Positions 42,707 through 51,577 of a stretch of 64,000 nucleotides of DNA are shown piece after piece. The translations under genes and the position numbers were made by a program. The notes under the pieces were generated by a model. That model was not told where the DNA came from. It ran no database searches and was given only the letters and a program-made list of their open reading frames with translations. This DNA is from Pseudobutyrivibrio xylanivorans (GTDB lineage: Bacteria > Bacillota > Clostridia > Lachnospirales > Lachnospiraceae), in contig NZ_CP043028.1 in assembly GCF_008935055.1 (NCBI RefSeq), positions 3,347,001 through 3,411,000 on the forward strand. The letters are read 5' to 3'. Numbering within the stretch: the first letter of the stretch is position 1; every line of letters begins with the position of its first letter.

Positions 42707-43981
42707 ATGAACTCTACAATCGGAACAAAATGTGTACAAGCAGGCTATACTCCTGGAAATGGTGAGCCTCGCCAGATTCCTATCGTACAGTCTACAACTT
42801 TTAAATATGATACAAGCGAAGACATGGGAAAGCTTTTCGACCTTGAGGCCAGCGGATATTTCTATACACGTCTTCAGAATCCAACAAATGATTATGTTGC
42901 TGCAAAGATTGCCGAGCTTGAAGGTGGAACTGCTGCAATGCTCACATCATCAGGACAGGCTGCAAACTTCTTTGCGCTTTTCAATATTTGCGAATGCGGT
43001 AGCCACATCGTTGCGTCATCATCAATCTACGGTGGTACTTTCAACCTCATTGCCGTGACTATGAAGAAGATGGGAATCGATGTCACTTTCGTTTCTCCAA
43101 AGGCTTCAGAGGAAGAGCTTAACGCAGCATTTCAGGATAATACAAGAGCCGTATTTGGTGAGACAATTGCCAACCCAGCTCTTACTGTTTTGGATATCGA
43201 AAAATTTGCCAAAGCAGCTCATGAGCATGGTGTACCACTTATCGTGGATAACACATTCCCTACACCTGTTAACTGCCGTCCAATCGAGTGGGGCGCTGAT
43301 ATTGTCACTCACTCTACCACAAAATATATGGATGGCCACGGCGCTGCTGTTGGTGGATGTATCGTTGATTCCGGCAAATTTGACTGGATGGCTCACGCAG
43401 ATAAATTCCCTGGACTTTGCACTCCAGACGATAGCTATCACGGCATCACTTACGCCGAAAAGTTCGGGAAGGAAGGCGCTTTCATCACTAAGTGTACCGC
43501 TCAGCTTATGCGTGATTTTGGCTGCATTCAGTCACCTCAGCATGCTTTCATTCTCAACCTTGGTCTCGAATCGCTTCATGTTCGTATGCCTCGTCATGTT
43601 GAAAATGGTCTTGCTGTTGCCAAGTTCCTTTCTGAACAACCTGAGGTAAAGAAGGTTACCTATCCAGGTCTTGAAGGTGATGAATATTACGAAATCGCTC
43701 AGAAGTATCTTCCAAATGGAGGCTGTGGAGTTGTTTCCTTCGAGCTTGAAGGCGGCAGAAAGGCTGCTGAAAGCTTCATGAAGAAGCTTAAACTTATTGC
43801 TATCGAAACACATGTTGCTGATGCAAGAAGCTGCTGCCTTAACCCAGCTACATCAACACATCGTCAGATGACAGACGCGCAGCTTGAAGAGGCTGGCATC
43901 CCAGCTGGACTTATCAGAGTTTCCTGCGGTCTTGAGGACAGTGCTGATCTTATTACTGATATTGCGCAGGCATTAAAATAA
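42707..43981 (+). CDS. metY: O-acetylhomoserine sulfhydrylase-type PLP enzyme
   Basis: 424 aa. Cys/Met-metabolism PLP fold: YTRLQNPTNDYVAAKIAELE, SSGQAANFFALF, DNTFPTPVNCRPIEWGADI, and the PLP lysine in THSTTKYMDGHG near 208. The length and the stretch PDDSYHGITYAEKFG match MetY-type enzymes rather than the shorter cystathionine gamma-synthase. It makes homocysteine from O-acetylhomoserine and sulfide. Single gene with TTAGGAGGT ribosome site and its own terminator; no riboswitch core seen in the 190-bp leader. Confidence 0.88.
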   Translation: MNSTIGTKCVQAGYTPGNGEPRQIPIVQSTTFKYDTSEDMGKLFDLEASGYFYTRLQNPTNDYVAAKIAELEGGTAAMLTSSGQAANFFALFNICECGSHIVASSSIYGGTFNLIAVTMKKMGIDVTFVSPKASEEELNAAFQDNTRAVFGETIANPALTVLDIEKFAKAAHEHGVPLIVDNTFPTPVNCRPIEWGADIVTHSTTKYMDGHGAAVGGCIVDSGKFDWMAHADKFPGLCTPDDSYHGITYAEKFGKEGAFITKCTAQLMRDFGCIQSPQHAFILNLGLESLHVRMPRHVENGLAVAKFLSEQPEVKKVTYPGLEGDEYYEIAQKYLPNGGCGVVSFELEGGRKAAESFMKKLKLIAIETHVADARSCCLNPATSTHRQMTDAQLEEAGIPAGLIRVSCGLEDSADLITDIAQALK

Positions 43982-44000
43982 TATTTCTTCTAGTGTTAAA

Positions 44001-44037
44001 AGCCCCACCGATTTCAATGCTCGGTGGGGTTTGTTTT
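44001..44037 (+). terminator. Intrinsic terminator of metY
   Basis: Plus strand stem CCCCACCGA/TCGGTGGGG followed by TTTGTTTT. Confidence 0.88.
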
Positions 44038-44049
44038 ATCATAAATAAT

Positions 44050-44667
44050 CTATAAAGTTTTTATTGCTGGTACACCAACATATTTTCCAGGCTCAGTGAT
44101 ATCTTTCACCACAACAGCACCAGCACCGATGAACACATCGTTACATACATTGATATCGTTGCTCACAACAGCGCCAATTCCAAGCCAGCTGTTATCGCCC
44201 ATTGTAACAGTACCTGCAGTGTGAGCCCCAACGGAAATGTGGGCAAAATCTCCAATCACATTGTCATGATCCACTGATGCGCAGGTATTGATAATGCAGC
44301 CCTTGCCAATTACAGTGTTTGGATTAATGACCGCTCCGGCCATAATCACTGTACCCTCGCCTATTTTCACATCATAAGCGATGGTTGCTGCCGGATGAAT
44401 AAGGCTGACGATATCAGCTCCTCGCTCCTCCAACATTTCCTGAACCTTACGGCGGATTGCGGCCTCTCCGATCCCGACCACAAAATCGTAGTGATGGTCA
44501 ATATAATAATCCAAATCAGTATCCTCGTCTGCCACTGGATACTCCGCTAGCATATCTATCTGTGGATTCTTGTCGATAAAAACAATCTCGTCATATCCAT
44601 TTAAAAGGGCAATATCTGCCACAACTTTACAGTGCCCACTGGCACCCATTATTGCTATACTTTTCAT
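44050..44667 (-). CDS. NeuD/PglD-type sugar acetyltransferase
   Basis: 205 aa. N-terminal Rossmann-like part (IMGASGHCKVVADIALLNGY) and a left-handed beta-helix of hexapeptide repeats from about 85 onward (DVKIGEGTVIMAGAVINPNT, IINTCASVDHDNVIGD, NDVFIGAGAVVVKDI). Catalytic His in VDHDN. Members N-acetylate UDP-4-amino sugars or O-acetylate sialic acid. It would fit downstream of the DegT aminotransferase and PglC-like transferase of this window. Its ATG overlaps the stop of a mostly deleted upstream reading frame (44664-44707). Confidence 0.92.
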   Translation of the reverse strand: MKSIAIMGASGHCKVVADIALLNGYDEIVFIDKNPQIDMLAEYPVADEDTDLDYYIDHHYDFVVGIGEAAIRRKVQEMLEERGADIVSLIHPAATIAYDVKIGEGTVIMAGAVINPNTVIGKGCIINTCASVDHDNVIGDFAHISVGAHTAGTVTMGDNSWLGIGAVVSNDINVCNDVFIGAGAVVVKDITEPGKYVGVPAIKTL

Positions 44668-44707
44668 TTTTCCACCTTTTCAAAATCTGCCTTTGGTGTT
44701 GTTCCAA
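44664..44707 (-). pseudogene. C-terminal relic of a rubredoxin/flavin-reductase-like gene
   Basis: These bases translate to TVGTTPKADFEKVEK and a stop. The intact gene at 46093-46731 has VGTTPKGE mid-way and ends HPKADFEKIER, so this looks like an internally deleted paralogue whose 5' part was lost at the edge of the AAA cassette. The stop overlaps the NeuD ATG (ATGA), showing former operon coupling. Confidence 0.6.
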
Positions 44708-44711
44708 CTGT

Positions 44712-45746
44712 CTATCTCTGCTTCTCCACAAAATTTGAAAATCTTGGTAATAGTAATCCAATGAATCCATACTTAGATGTATCAATCAGTCCTTTTTTAT
44801 CCAAGCGATCTCTGTATGTTGAGAACAAACTAGATGACATATTTATCTTATCTCTCAGTTCTTTAATTTTTATTTCCTCTTTACCTTCAAGCGCAAATAA
44901 TACATTGCGGTCCGTATCAGACAACTCTGACCATATTTTTTGGTATACGTACTCTTCCAAATATTGCTCATATTCAGGTAAAATCTGTTTCAAGGTTTTT
45001 TCTGGATTCCTCCACTTAACATATCCCAAAACCTGATAAGCAAAGGCATACCCTTTGGTTTCATCAGCCATTTCCTTTGCAGATTTTTGGTCAATATCAA
45101 AAATAGATTTGTAACTATCTATGATTGCTCCAGTGTTTAATGGTAGCATGTGAATTTTAGGTGCGCGATACAAAAATGTTAATGATTTTTCATTTTGTAA
45201 CTGGTAAATATTTTCATAAAGACCTGCCATTAGAATAAAAATGTCTAATTCTTTTCTAATATATATTTGGAAAGAATGGGCTAGGATTCTCAGAGATTTA
45301 TTATTTGTGACCTCATCAAGTAATACTAGCACCTTTTTTCCTTCTTTTTTAAGAAGGGATAACATAGTCTCAATCGCTGTATCAATACTTGTAAACTGCT
45401 GCCCACCTTCTACACTTAATCCTATTCCAAAAAATGACAAATCAATTTTAGCTTTTGTAAATAGCACATGACTCTCTGGTAAATTATATAACTTAGCTGC
45501 AAGCTGCTCTAATAAATCAAGCTCGGGATTCAATTCCACAACAATCCATTTTTTATCTTCTGCCAATTCCTTTGCTATGCTTGTCATTAAAACCGTCTTT
45601 CCAGCTCCTCTGACCCCTGTAATCATATACATCATGCAATTAGCAGGCTCAGATGAAAAATTCTCAACAACCTCATTAGTCTGTTCTAATCTGGAAATAT
45701 ATGTTAGTGGCTGTTTTCCAAATGATAATGTAAATGGATTAGTCAT
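44712..45746 (-). CDS. AAA ATPase with C-terminal winged helix (archaeal-ATPase type)
   Basis: 344 aa. Walker A TGVRGAGKTVLMTS near 44, Walker B KVLVLLDEVTNN near 139, sensor region FILMAGLYENIYQL near 172, and a C-terminal winged helix (KIKELRDKINMSSSLFSTYR). Family of STAND-like ATPases found in many gut Firmicutes; function unknown, sometimes linked with defence or mobile cassettes. It is preceded by 10-bp phased repeats and ends at the cassette edge. A decayed second copy lies at 58523-59093. Confidence 0.85.
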   Translation of the reverse strand: MTNPFTLSFGKQPLTYISRLEQTNEVVENFSSEPANCMMYMITGVRGAGKTVLMTSIAKELAEDKKWIVVELNPELDLLEQLAAKLYNLPESHVLFTKAKIDLSFFGIGLSVEGGQQFTSIDTAIETMLSLLKKEGKKVLVLLDEVTNNKSLRILAHSFQIYIRKELDIFILMAGLYENIYQLQNEKSLTFLYRAPKIHMLPLNTGAIIDSYKSIFDIDQKSAKEMADETKGYAFAYQVLGYVKWRNPEKTLKQILPEYEQYLEEYVYQKIWSELSDTDRNVLFALEGKEEIKIKELRDKINMSSSLFSTYRDRLDKKGLIDTSKYGFIGLLLPRFSNFVEKQR

Positions 45747-45756
45747 TTTGAACTCG

Positions 45757-45820
45757 CTTTCTAATTCTTTCTATAACTTACTATAACTTTTTCTTCATTC
45801 TATAACTTTCTATAACTTTT
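45757..45820 (-). repeat. 10-bp phased repeats upstream of the AAA ATPase gene
   Basis: Minus strand reads AGTTATAGAA twice, a 9-bp spacer, AGTTATAGTA, AGTTATAGAA and a degenerate AGAATTAGAA. The period is about 10 bp, one helical turn. The array ends about 11 bp before the start codon and is partly kept at the second copy (59100-59160). Likely an operator for the ATPase or a recombination end. Confidence 0.75.
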
Positions 45821-45868
45821 GGCAACTATGTAGCACTCACATAACATCCAATTCGCTAAGTCATCGGC

Positions 45869-45991
45869 ATGTCTAATAGGGAATTTGTAACCTCTAGGCA
45901 TGATGGTAACAGTTTCATTATAGGAGAATTCTAAATCTAAGTTTCTCCCAAAGTAATGATCTTTGCTGTAATATGTTGCTGCAGTACACAT
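45869..45991 (-). pseudogene. N-terminal fragment of a choloylglycine hydrolase-like gene
   Basis: The first 41 residues, MCTAATYYSKDHYFGRNLDL through ITMPRGYKFPIRH-like sequence, match the N-terminus of Ntn hydrolases such as bile salt hydrolase, including nucleophile Cys2 and the FGRNLDLEFSY motif. After residue 41 the frame runs into unrelated sequence and the AAA cassette. A good ribosome site (GGAGGGGG) survives. The remaining roughly 280 residues are absent. Confidence 0.8.
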
Positions 45992-46024
45992 AGGCCCCCT
46001 CCTTTTGTAGCCATTCCAACAAAG

Positions 46025-46086
46025 AAAAAAGCAAAGTTATAGGCAATGCTTGTTTATTTCATTCAGATTGCTTTTAACTTTGCTTT
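46025..46086 (-). terminator. Terminator after the flavin reductase-rubredoxin gene
   Basis: Long stem AAGCAAAGTTA/TAACTTTGCTT with an inner GCAAT/ATTGC pairing, followed on the minus strand by TTTTCTTTG. Confidence 0.75.
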
Positions 46087-46092
46087 GATTTA

Positions 46093-46731
46093 TTATCTTT
46101 CTATTTTTTCAAAGTCGGCCTTCGGATGCTTGCAAATAGGGCAGATAAAGTCATCTGGGAGCTCCTCTCCAACCCACTCGTATCCGCATATACGGCAGCG
46201 CCATATAGTCTCACCCTTTGGAGTGGTACCCACTGCTTCCGGCTTTGGCTTGATATTGTTTTGATAGTATTCATAGGTGCACGAAGATGCGTCCGCGAGG
46301 ACCTCCATGGCTGTTGGCTCGCACAGGAACAATGTATGAGAGCCTAAATCAACAGTCTGCTTTACCGCTAATGAAAAATATGCATTTGTGCCAGCTGTAA
46401 TGTAAGGAATTCCGTTGTCCGCCATCTTATAATTTGAAGATGGGTAATCCGCAAACTTGTCCACATCCCTACCGGACTGGAAACCAAAATGCTTGAATAG
46501 CTCAAAGCTGGCCTCCTGAGATATCACAGAGATGTTGCACTTGCCCGACTTCACAATCATATCATGAGTGAAGTTCGCCTTGTTGACAGCAATAGAAATG
46601 CAGTTAGGCTCCGATGCAACCTGAATGGCTGTGTTGATGACGCAGCCGTTCATTCGCTGCCCCTCAACCGCCGTGCAGACAAATAAACCATAAGATAGCT
46701 TGTACATTGCTTTTGTGTTCATATCTGACAT
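46093..46731 (-). CDS. Flavin reductase-rubredoxin fusion (high-molecular-weight rubredoxin)
   Basis: 212 aa. Residues 1-155 are a flavin-reductase-like FMN domain (YGLFVCTAVEGQRMNGCVIN, ISIAVNKANFTHDMI). Residues 165-212 are a rubredoxin with both metal pairs: WRCRICGYEW and FICPICKHPKADFE. Same layout as the Hrb of anaerobic clostridia, which passes electrons from NAD(P)H to flavodiiron proteins for O2/NO removal. It stands alone, followed by its own terminator. A deleted relative lies at 44664-44707. Confidence 0.93.
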   Translation of the reverse strand: MSDMNTKAMYKLSYGLFVCTAVEGQRMNGCVINTAIQVASEPNCISIAVNKANFTHDMIVKSGKCNISVISQEASFELFKHFGFQSGRDVDKFADYPSSNYKMADNGIPYITAGTNAYFSLAVKQTVDLGSHTLFLCEPTAMEVLADASSCTYEYYQNNIKPKPEAVGTTPKGETIWRCRICGYEWVGEELPDDFICPICKHPKADFEKIER

Positions 46732-46776
46732 TGGGATACCTCCTTTTACACTATAATAAAATATGTTTGTAATTAT

Positions 46777-47267
46777 TTACATCGTTCCTGGAAGTGGACG
46801 ACGTTTGGCTGTGAGCTCCTCCACGTCTATGCGCATCACAGTAACAATTGATATCATTCGCTCATCAAAGGCAAAGTCACTTCTACCTGTTTGGGTGCAC
46901 ATAAGGCTTTCCAGCGCCTTCATCTTTTCAGTAGAATCATCAATGATATGTACCCTTCCCGTACCCATTATACACTCATAAGCTGTTCCATGCTGGCAGG
47001 CTATGCGCCCTTCAAACGGCTGCACATTTCTTTCCATGGTAAAACAACAGTCTTGATTCTTTCTAATGATTTCCAACTTACGTCCGGTATTTCCGCTGTG
47101 GAGGTAGATAAGTAGTGACCGTCCTCCTCATCCTTAGTAATGCCATAATTAAGCGGAACCACATAAGGCTTACCTTCATCCACCAGTCCAAGATGCAGGT
47201 GCATACACGAGCGTAGGATTTCATCTATTTGGTTTGGGTCAGTTATTTCTCGTTCACGTTTGGTCAT
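46777..47267 (-). pseudogene. Pyridoxamine-phosphate-oxidase-like (Nim-type) FMN protein, frameshifted
   Basis: Two overlapping frames together give a full family protein. The first, from ATG 47267, reads MTKREREITDPNQIDEILRS and PYVVPLNYGITKDEEDGHYL; the second continues LHSGNTGRKLEIIRKNQDCC and ends VEELTAKRRPLPGTM. The shift lies near 47105-47120, where GHYLS in one frame must switch to IYLHSGN in the other, a single-base indel. Nim-like proteins bind FMN and reduce nitro compounds. Either a real pseudogene or a sequencing error. Confidence 0.8.
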
Positions 47268-47421
47268 TATTATTTACTGAGCAGCCTCCTGCTGTACTTT
47301 ATAAAAATAGCTAGCGCCGTAAACAGGATGCTCCGCAGGATCTATGTCCTAATCATACCTGTGAAAAAACAGTCACTAGCTATTAATTATTATATTTTAT
47401 CGATTTGTTATTCGCAAGTCG
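47268..47421. other. Intergenic stretch with one symmetrical foldback
   Basis: A 79-nt foldback at 47306-47384 closes with AATAGCTAG/CTAGCTATT and has inner short pairings (CCTGT/ACAG, AGGAT/GTCCT). No reading frame was seen. Confidence 0.4.
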
Positions 47422-47634
47422 CTACTCACGAATTATCTCCACCAACTCCCCAACCTCTGTTCTCGGATTGCAATTCGCAGATGGCCACTTTTCTCCTGCA
47501 AAATGTTTTTTCAATTTCGATGCATTTTTAACCGCCTCATCGGCCTTCTGCTCCAGAATTTGGTAGAAGTCAATATTTTTTGAATAATTAGGAATATATT
47601 TTCTTGGTTTCGATTCTTCTAACCACTTTCTAAG
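47422..47634 (-). pseudogene. C-terminal relic of an unidentified protein
   Basis: Open frame of 71 codons with no start, ending in TAG: LRKWLEESKPRKYIPNYSKN, then IDFYQILEQKADEAVKNASK and LKKHFAGEKWPS with a GELVEIIRE end. The composition looks coding, but the 5' part is missing (stop just upstream). I do not recognise the family. Confidence 0.45.
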
Positions 47635-47774
47635 TTACATTACTTACTTAATTTATGAGCCCGATAAATCAGATTTATTTTTTCTCCCACATATATACAG
47701 TAAATCATCTTGAACGTCATCAAATCTCCACGTCTTTTGTACAGTAATTCCAAACCAGAAAATTAGTGCCTACT

Positions 47775-48404
47775 TTAGCAAAATCTTGAACCCACTCGCT
47801 TGAATATAATCATTTTAATTAATACTATATAACAGATTAAAAACGTTGCTACAATGATAACCATAATAATTATATCAATTATTACCATTTTCCGTTCCCC
47901 GTTTTTCCATCTTCTCTTATATACTTTTGTAAATCTATTTAGATTTTCCTTTACCAAGGTCATCCTGTTTCTAGTATCATCACATCGTTTATCACAATAC
48001 TCGAGCAATTCTTTGCGTTTGCGACTAACATCCTGTGAAAATAATTCTACAAAAACGCATTTTATATAATCTAAATCTTTCTCTATATTGGGAATAATAA
48101 AGAAGGCACTAAATACCAACAAACCAGCATCAATGTACTGTATTTCGGATTGTGCTCCATCAACATATATGTGTATTCTGTAGCTAAGAATTGCAAACCA
48201 TAAAATTGTAGCCACAGTATTAACCCATATTTTTCGTCTCTTATTATCTCTTTCAATAAAAGAAATATTTCCATAAATAACATATACGAGAGTAACAAAA
48301 ATATATATTATAAGCATATATAAACTGTTATCGCCCGATTTTATAAGTTTATCTCCAAATGATTCAATACTAAAACCATAGAGAACAATTCCCAATACCG
48401 CTAC
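47775..48404 (-). pseudogene. Membrane protein gene, 3' part (split by IS21)
   Basis: About 209 residues beginning VAVLGIVLYGFSIESFGDK, with several membrane helices (LYMLIIYIFVTLVYVIYGN, AGLLVFSAFFIIPNI, IIDIIIMVIIVATFLICYI) and a basic coiled region before the last one. Removing the IS21 element and one target copy joins it in frame to 51084-51467: GDFCLF then VAVLGIV. The whole would be about 337 aa. No family recognised. A start codon at 48440 lies inside the insertion sequence and is not native. Confidence 0.85.
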
Positions 48405-48411
48405 GAATAGA
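48405..48411. repeat. IS21 target-site duplication, left copy
   Basis: GAATAGA, repeated at 51084-51090 on the other side of the element. Confidence 0.85.
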
Positions 48412-48587
48412 TGATGATTCTTGCAATATTCGGACAGCATTCCTGTAACTCCCGGACAGCGTTCCTATAACATTCGGACACGCAATCCTATAACACTCGG
48501 ACAAGGTTCCTGAAACATCCGGACAAATGACATCGCAATTCTACTCACTTAGAATGTATGTAAATACATTCTAAGGAGGGTAATGAA

Positions 48588-50153
48588 ATGAGGTGTCTAC
48601 CAATGATGACTATTACTGAAATCCTTCGCTTGAAGGAAGAAATTCATCTAACTTGTCGTGAGATTGGAGAAGCAGCTGGCTGTTCAAAATCAACTGTTTC
48701 TGGAATTTTGTCACGCTGCAAAAAATGTGGGCTCACATACCAAGATGCTTTACAATTATCTCCTGCTAGAATTAATGAGCTCATTTATCCTGACGCTTTT
48801 GGGCGTAAGCAATCCAAAGAAGAACCTGATTGGGAGGTTTATCACAAGGAGTTACTGATAAATCCAAGAAGAAACCTCCAATACATTTGGCAGGAAGAAT
48901 ACCGTCCTGAGTATCCTGATGGATACAGTTACAGCAGATTCTGTGCCAAGTACAATGAGTGGAAAGACAACACTGGTAAAAATGTTGTCATGCCTCAGGA
49001 AAGAGAGCCAGGCAAGGAACTATTTATCGACTGGATTGGCGATACGCTTCCTTGTGTCGTGGATAACATCACAGGTGAAAAACATGAAGCTCATTTCTTT
49101 GTTACAACACTTGGTGACAGTTCGTATCCATTTGTTGAAGCTTTTCCTGATGAAACACAGCTTAACTGGAATCAGGCTCACATAGATGCCTTTGAGTGGT
49201 ATGGTGGTTTGCCACGCATACTTGTTCCAGATAATTGCAAGACAGCTGTTGTGCATACAAACCTTTATGATCCAAAGATTAATGAGGCATACAATGCATT
49301 GGCTCGTCATTATCAGGTCGCTATTATTCCAGCAAGAGTGCGTAAGCCTCGTGATAAAGCCTCTGTTGAATCAGGTGTTGGCTGGCTTGAAACCTGGCTT
49401 CTTGAATGGCTTAAGGGACGAATCTATTACAGCTTTGAAGCTCTTAATCACGACATAAGAGAACGTGTCCTAGAGCTTGTTGAAGTGAAATTTAAGCATC
49501 GTCCTGGTTCAAGAAGAAGTAACTTTATTGCTATAGATAAGCCAGCACTCAGGCCATTACCACAGGACCGTTTTGAAGCCTTTACAACCAGAAAGGTTAG
49601 CAAGGTTCCAAACAATTATCATGTAAAATTTGCTGATTTTTATTATTCTGTTCCGTATAGCTACTATAAGCGTAGTGTTGTAATTCATGCCTACGCTAAA
49701 AAGATAGAAATCTTTGATGTAGTGGGTAATAGAATCGCTATTCATCAAAGAAGATATGCGGGTCAGCGCTACGTAACAAATACAGATCACATGCCAGCAA
49801 ACCATCAAGCTATTGCTGAATTTAATGGTTTTAATGGCACTTACTATAAGCAAAAAGCTTTTAGGATAGGACCAAACACATTTAACTTTGTCGATAAGCT
49901 TATATCTTCTTATGAGTTTGAAGAGCAGGCTTATAAATCATGCATGGCTGTGATTAATTTCAGCCGTACATATGGTGATACTAGAGTTGAGAACGCTTGT
50001 GAAAAAGCACTTAGTCTTAACTCTGTCACATATACAACCCTGAAAAACATTCTAAAGAATGGTCAGGATTCGTTACCAATTAAGCAAAGCAGTTCCGATG
50101 CGGACACCCCAACTCCATACCATGAAAATCTCCGTATCGGAGAATGGATGTAA
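48588..50153 (+). CDS. istA: IstA transposase of IS21
   Basis: 521 aa. N-terminal helix-turn-helix (TCREIGEAAGCSKSTVSGIL), then the DDE core: FIDWIGDTLP, VPDNCKTAVV, and RDKASVESGVGWL carrying the third acidic residue. Full length, no lesion. Ribosome site GGAGGG upstream. Confidence 0.95.
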   Translation: MRCLPMMTITEILRLKEEIHLTCREIGEAAGCSKSTVSGILSRCKKCGLTYQDALQLSPARINELIYPDAFGRKQSKEEPDWEVYHKELLINPRRNLQYIWQEEYRPEYPDGYSYSRFCAKYNEWKDNTGKNVVMPQEREPGKELFIDWIGDTLPCVVDNITGEKHEAHFFVTTLGDSSYPFVEAFPDETQLNWNQAHIDAFEWYGGLPRILVPDNCKTAVVHTNLYDPKINEAYNALARHYQVAIIPARVRKPRDKASVESGVGWLETWLLEWLKGRIYYSFEALNHDIRERVLELVEVKFKHRPGSRRSNFIAIDKPALRPLPQDRFEAFTTRKVSKVPNNYHVKFADFYYSVPYSYYKRSVVIHAYAKKIEIFDVVGNRIAIHQRRYAGQRYVTNTDHMPANHQAIAEFNGFNGTYYKQKAFRIGPNTFNFVDKLISSYEFEEQAYKSCMAVINFSRTYGDTRVENACEKALSLNSVTYTTLKNILKNGQDSLPIKQSSSDADTPTPYHENLRIGEWM

Positions 50154-50167
50154 AGGAGGTGTACACC

Positions 50168-50959
50168 GTGAATTATCAAACTGCTGAACAATTATCAACA
50201 ATGAAGCTGCATGCGATGCGTCTTGAGTATGCAAGACAAGATGAACTGCCGGCATCAGAAGACTTACCTTTTGATGAGCGATTTGCAATGATTATCACAG
50301 CTCAGTATGACGCAAGGCAGCGGGCAAAAACAGATAGGCTTATTAAGCTGGCTTCGCTAAGAGAACCTACAGCTATGCTTGAAAACATTGACTTTGATCC
50401 AATTAGAAAGATAAAAAAAGCTGATGTTGCAAGACTATCTGACTGCCAGTGGATTAAAAACGGTAACAACTTAATTATCACAGGCGCCACAGGAGTGGGT
50501 AAGACCTATTTGCTATCAGCTTTTGGCCGAGCTGCTTGTATTTTGGGCTATTCAGTTAGAAGTTATAGAACAACAAGGCTTCTAACCGATTTGACCATTG
50601 GTAAAGGTGACGGCTCATACAATAAGCTTATGCGTGACCTGGTAAAACCTGATTTATTAATCCTTGATGATTTTGGGATGAAACAAATGGATTTACCAAT
50701 GACACAGGATTTCCTTGAAGTTGTAGAAGAACGTTACCATCATCAAAGAGCTATCGCTATTTCAGCACAGCTTCCAGTGAAGGAGTGGCCTTCGGTTTTC
50801 AAGGATCCAACTATTGCAGATGCGGTACTTGACAGAATCGTGCGAAATGCATATCGTTTCGACCTAAAAGGTCCATCAAGAAGACCTACGGTGGAACATC
50901 AGCCAGCTGACGCTGGAGGTGACAGTTCCAACGCAAACAATTATACTGAAGAAAAATAG
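50168..50959 (+). CDS. istB: IstB helper ATPase of IS21
   Basis: 264 aa from GTG 50168 (MNYQTAEQLSTMKLHAM), chosen because AAAGGAGG lies 8 bases upstream. DnaC/IstB-type AAA: Walker A ITGATGVGKTYLL near 103, Walker B LLILDDFGMKQ near 166. Helps IstA choose targets. Starts 14 bases after the istA stop. Confidence 0.95.
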   Translation: MNYQTAEQLSTMKLHAMRLEYARQDELPASEDLPFDERFAMIITAQYDARQRAKTDRLIKLASLREPTAMLENIDFDPIRKIKKADVARLSDCQWIKNGNNLIITGATGVGKTYLLSAFGRAACILGYSVRSYRTTRLLTDLTIGKGDGSYNKLMRDLVKPDLLILDDFGMKQMDLPMTQDFLEVVEERYHHQRAIAISAQLPVKEWPSVFKDPTIADAVLDRIVRNAYRFDLKGPSRRPTVEHQPADAGGDSSNANNYTEEK

Positions 50960-51083
50960 ATGTCATCTTGTCAACTTGGTACAGGAATCCTGTCCGGATG
51001 TTATTAGAACCGTTGTCCGGATAATACAGGAACCATTGTCCGAATGTTACAGGATGCTTGTACCAAATTGGCAAGAATAATCA

Positions 51084-51467
51084 GAATAGACAAAAATCTC
51101 CTAGCAGTATTTTTTTAATTTTATTTTTGACATTTTTATCATTTGTTAATATATATATATATATCACCAAGTTTAATATTTTATTTAAAACTAGCCTATC
51201 TTTATGCTCATAATTCAATATCTCTATTACAACAACTATCATGAAATATGTGATAAAAATATGCCAATAGATCTCTCCAAATGCACCTTCATAGTCTATA
51301 AGTAAACAAAAATAGAAGGATAGGAAAAAATCACATACTAATCCTATTCCAAACAATACCACAGCATCAATTATAAACTGTAATATTTTGCTCTTCATAT
51401 TAAGACATAACCAATATCCTAATATTTTTTCAATACTCTCCATACTAAAAATATCAGGTCTATTCAT
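51084..51467 (-). pseudogene. Membrane protein gene, 5' part (split by IS21)
   Basis: 128 codons from ATG 51467 (MNRPDIFSMESIEKILGYW) with helices at about 28-58 and 67-88 and 95-108. It ends LLGDFCLF at the insertion point; the stop at 51081 comes from the element. Continues in the fragment at 47775-48404. Confidence 0.85.
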
Positions 51468-51577
51468 TATGTAGCACTAATCCTCTAAATCCTAACTATT
51501 TAAACTCATCATGGCAAACACTTACGAACTTTATCTATACTTCCCTTGTTAGTGTAATACTCATTCGTTTTTGAAAG

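Larger units (their letters stand above)
44708..45829 (-). mobile_element. AAA-ATPase cassette, copy 1 (intact)
   Basis: Edges are defined by where similarity with the copy at 58519-59166 starts and stops: CTGTCTA at the gene end and CAACTAT past the phased repeats. On one side it meets a truncated choloylglycine-hydrolase-like gene, on the other a truncated rubredoxin-like gene. It contains one gene and the upstream repeats. No transposase. Confidence 0.55.
48412..51083 (+). mobile_element. IS21-family insertion sequence (2,672 bp)
   Basis: Starts TGATGATTCTTGC and ends GCAAGAATAATCA, so it has TG...CA ends with imperfect terminal inverted repeats. Inside each end are repeated TGTCCGRATGTTAYAGGAAC units (five on the left, three on the right), the multiple transposase-binding sites typical of IS21. 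A 7-bp target duplication GAATAGA flanks it. Carries intact istA and istB. Confidence 0.95.

Noticed and set aside
47306..47384. A defined small RNA
   Set aside because: The closing stem is clear but promoter, terminator and homologues cannot be seen; only recorded as a foldback.
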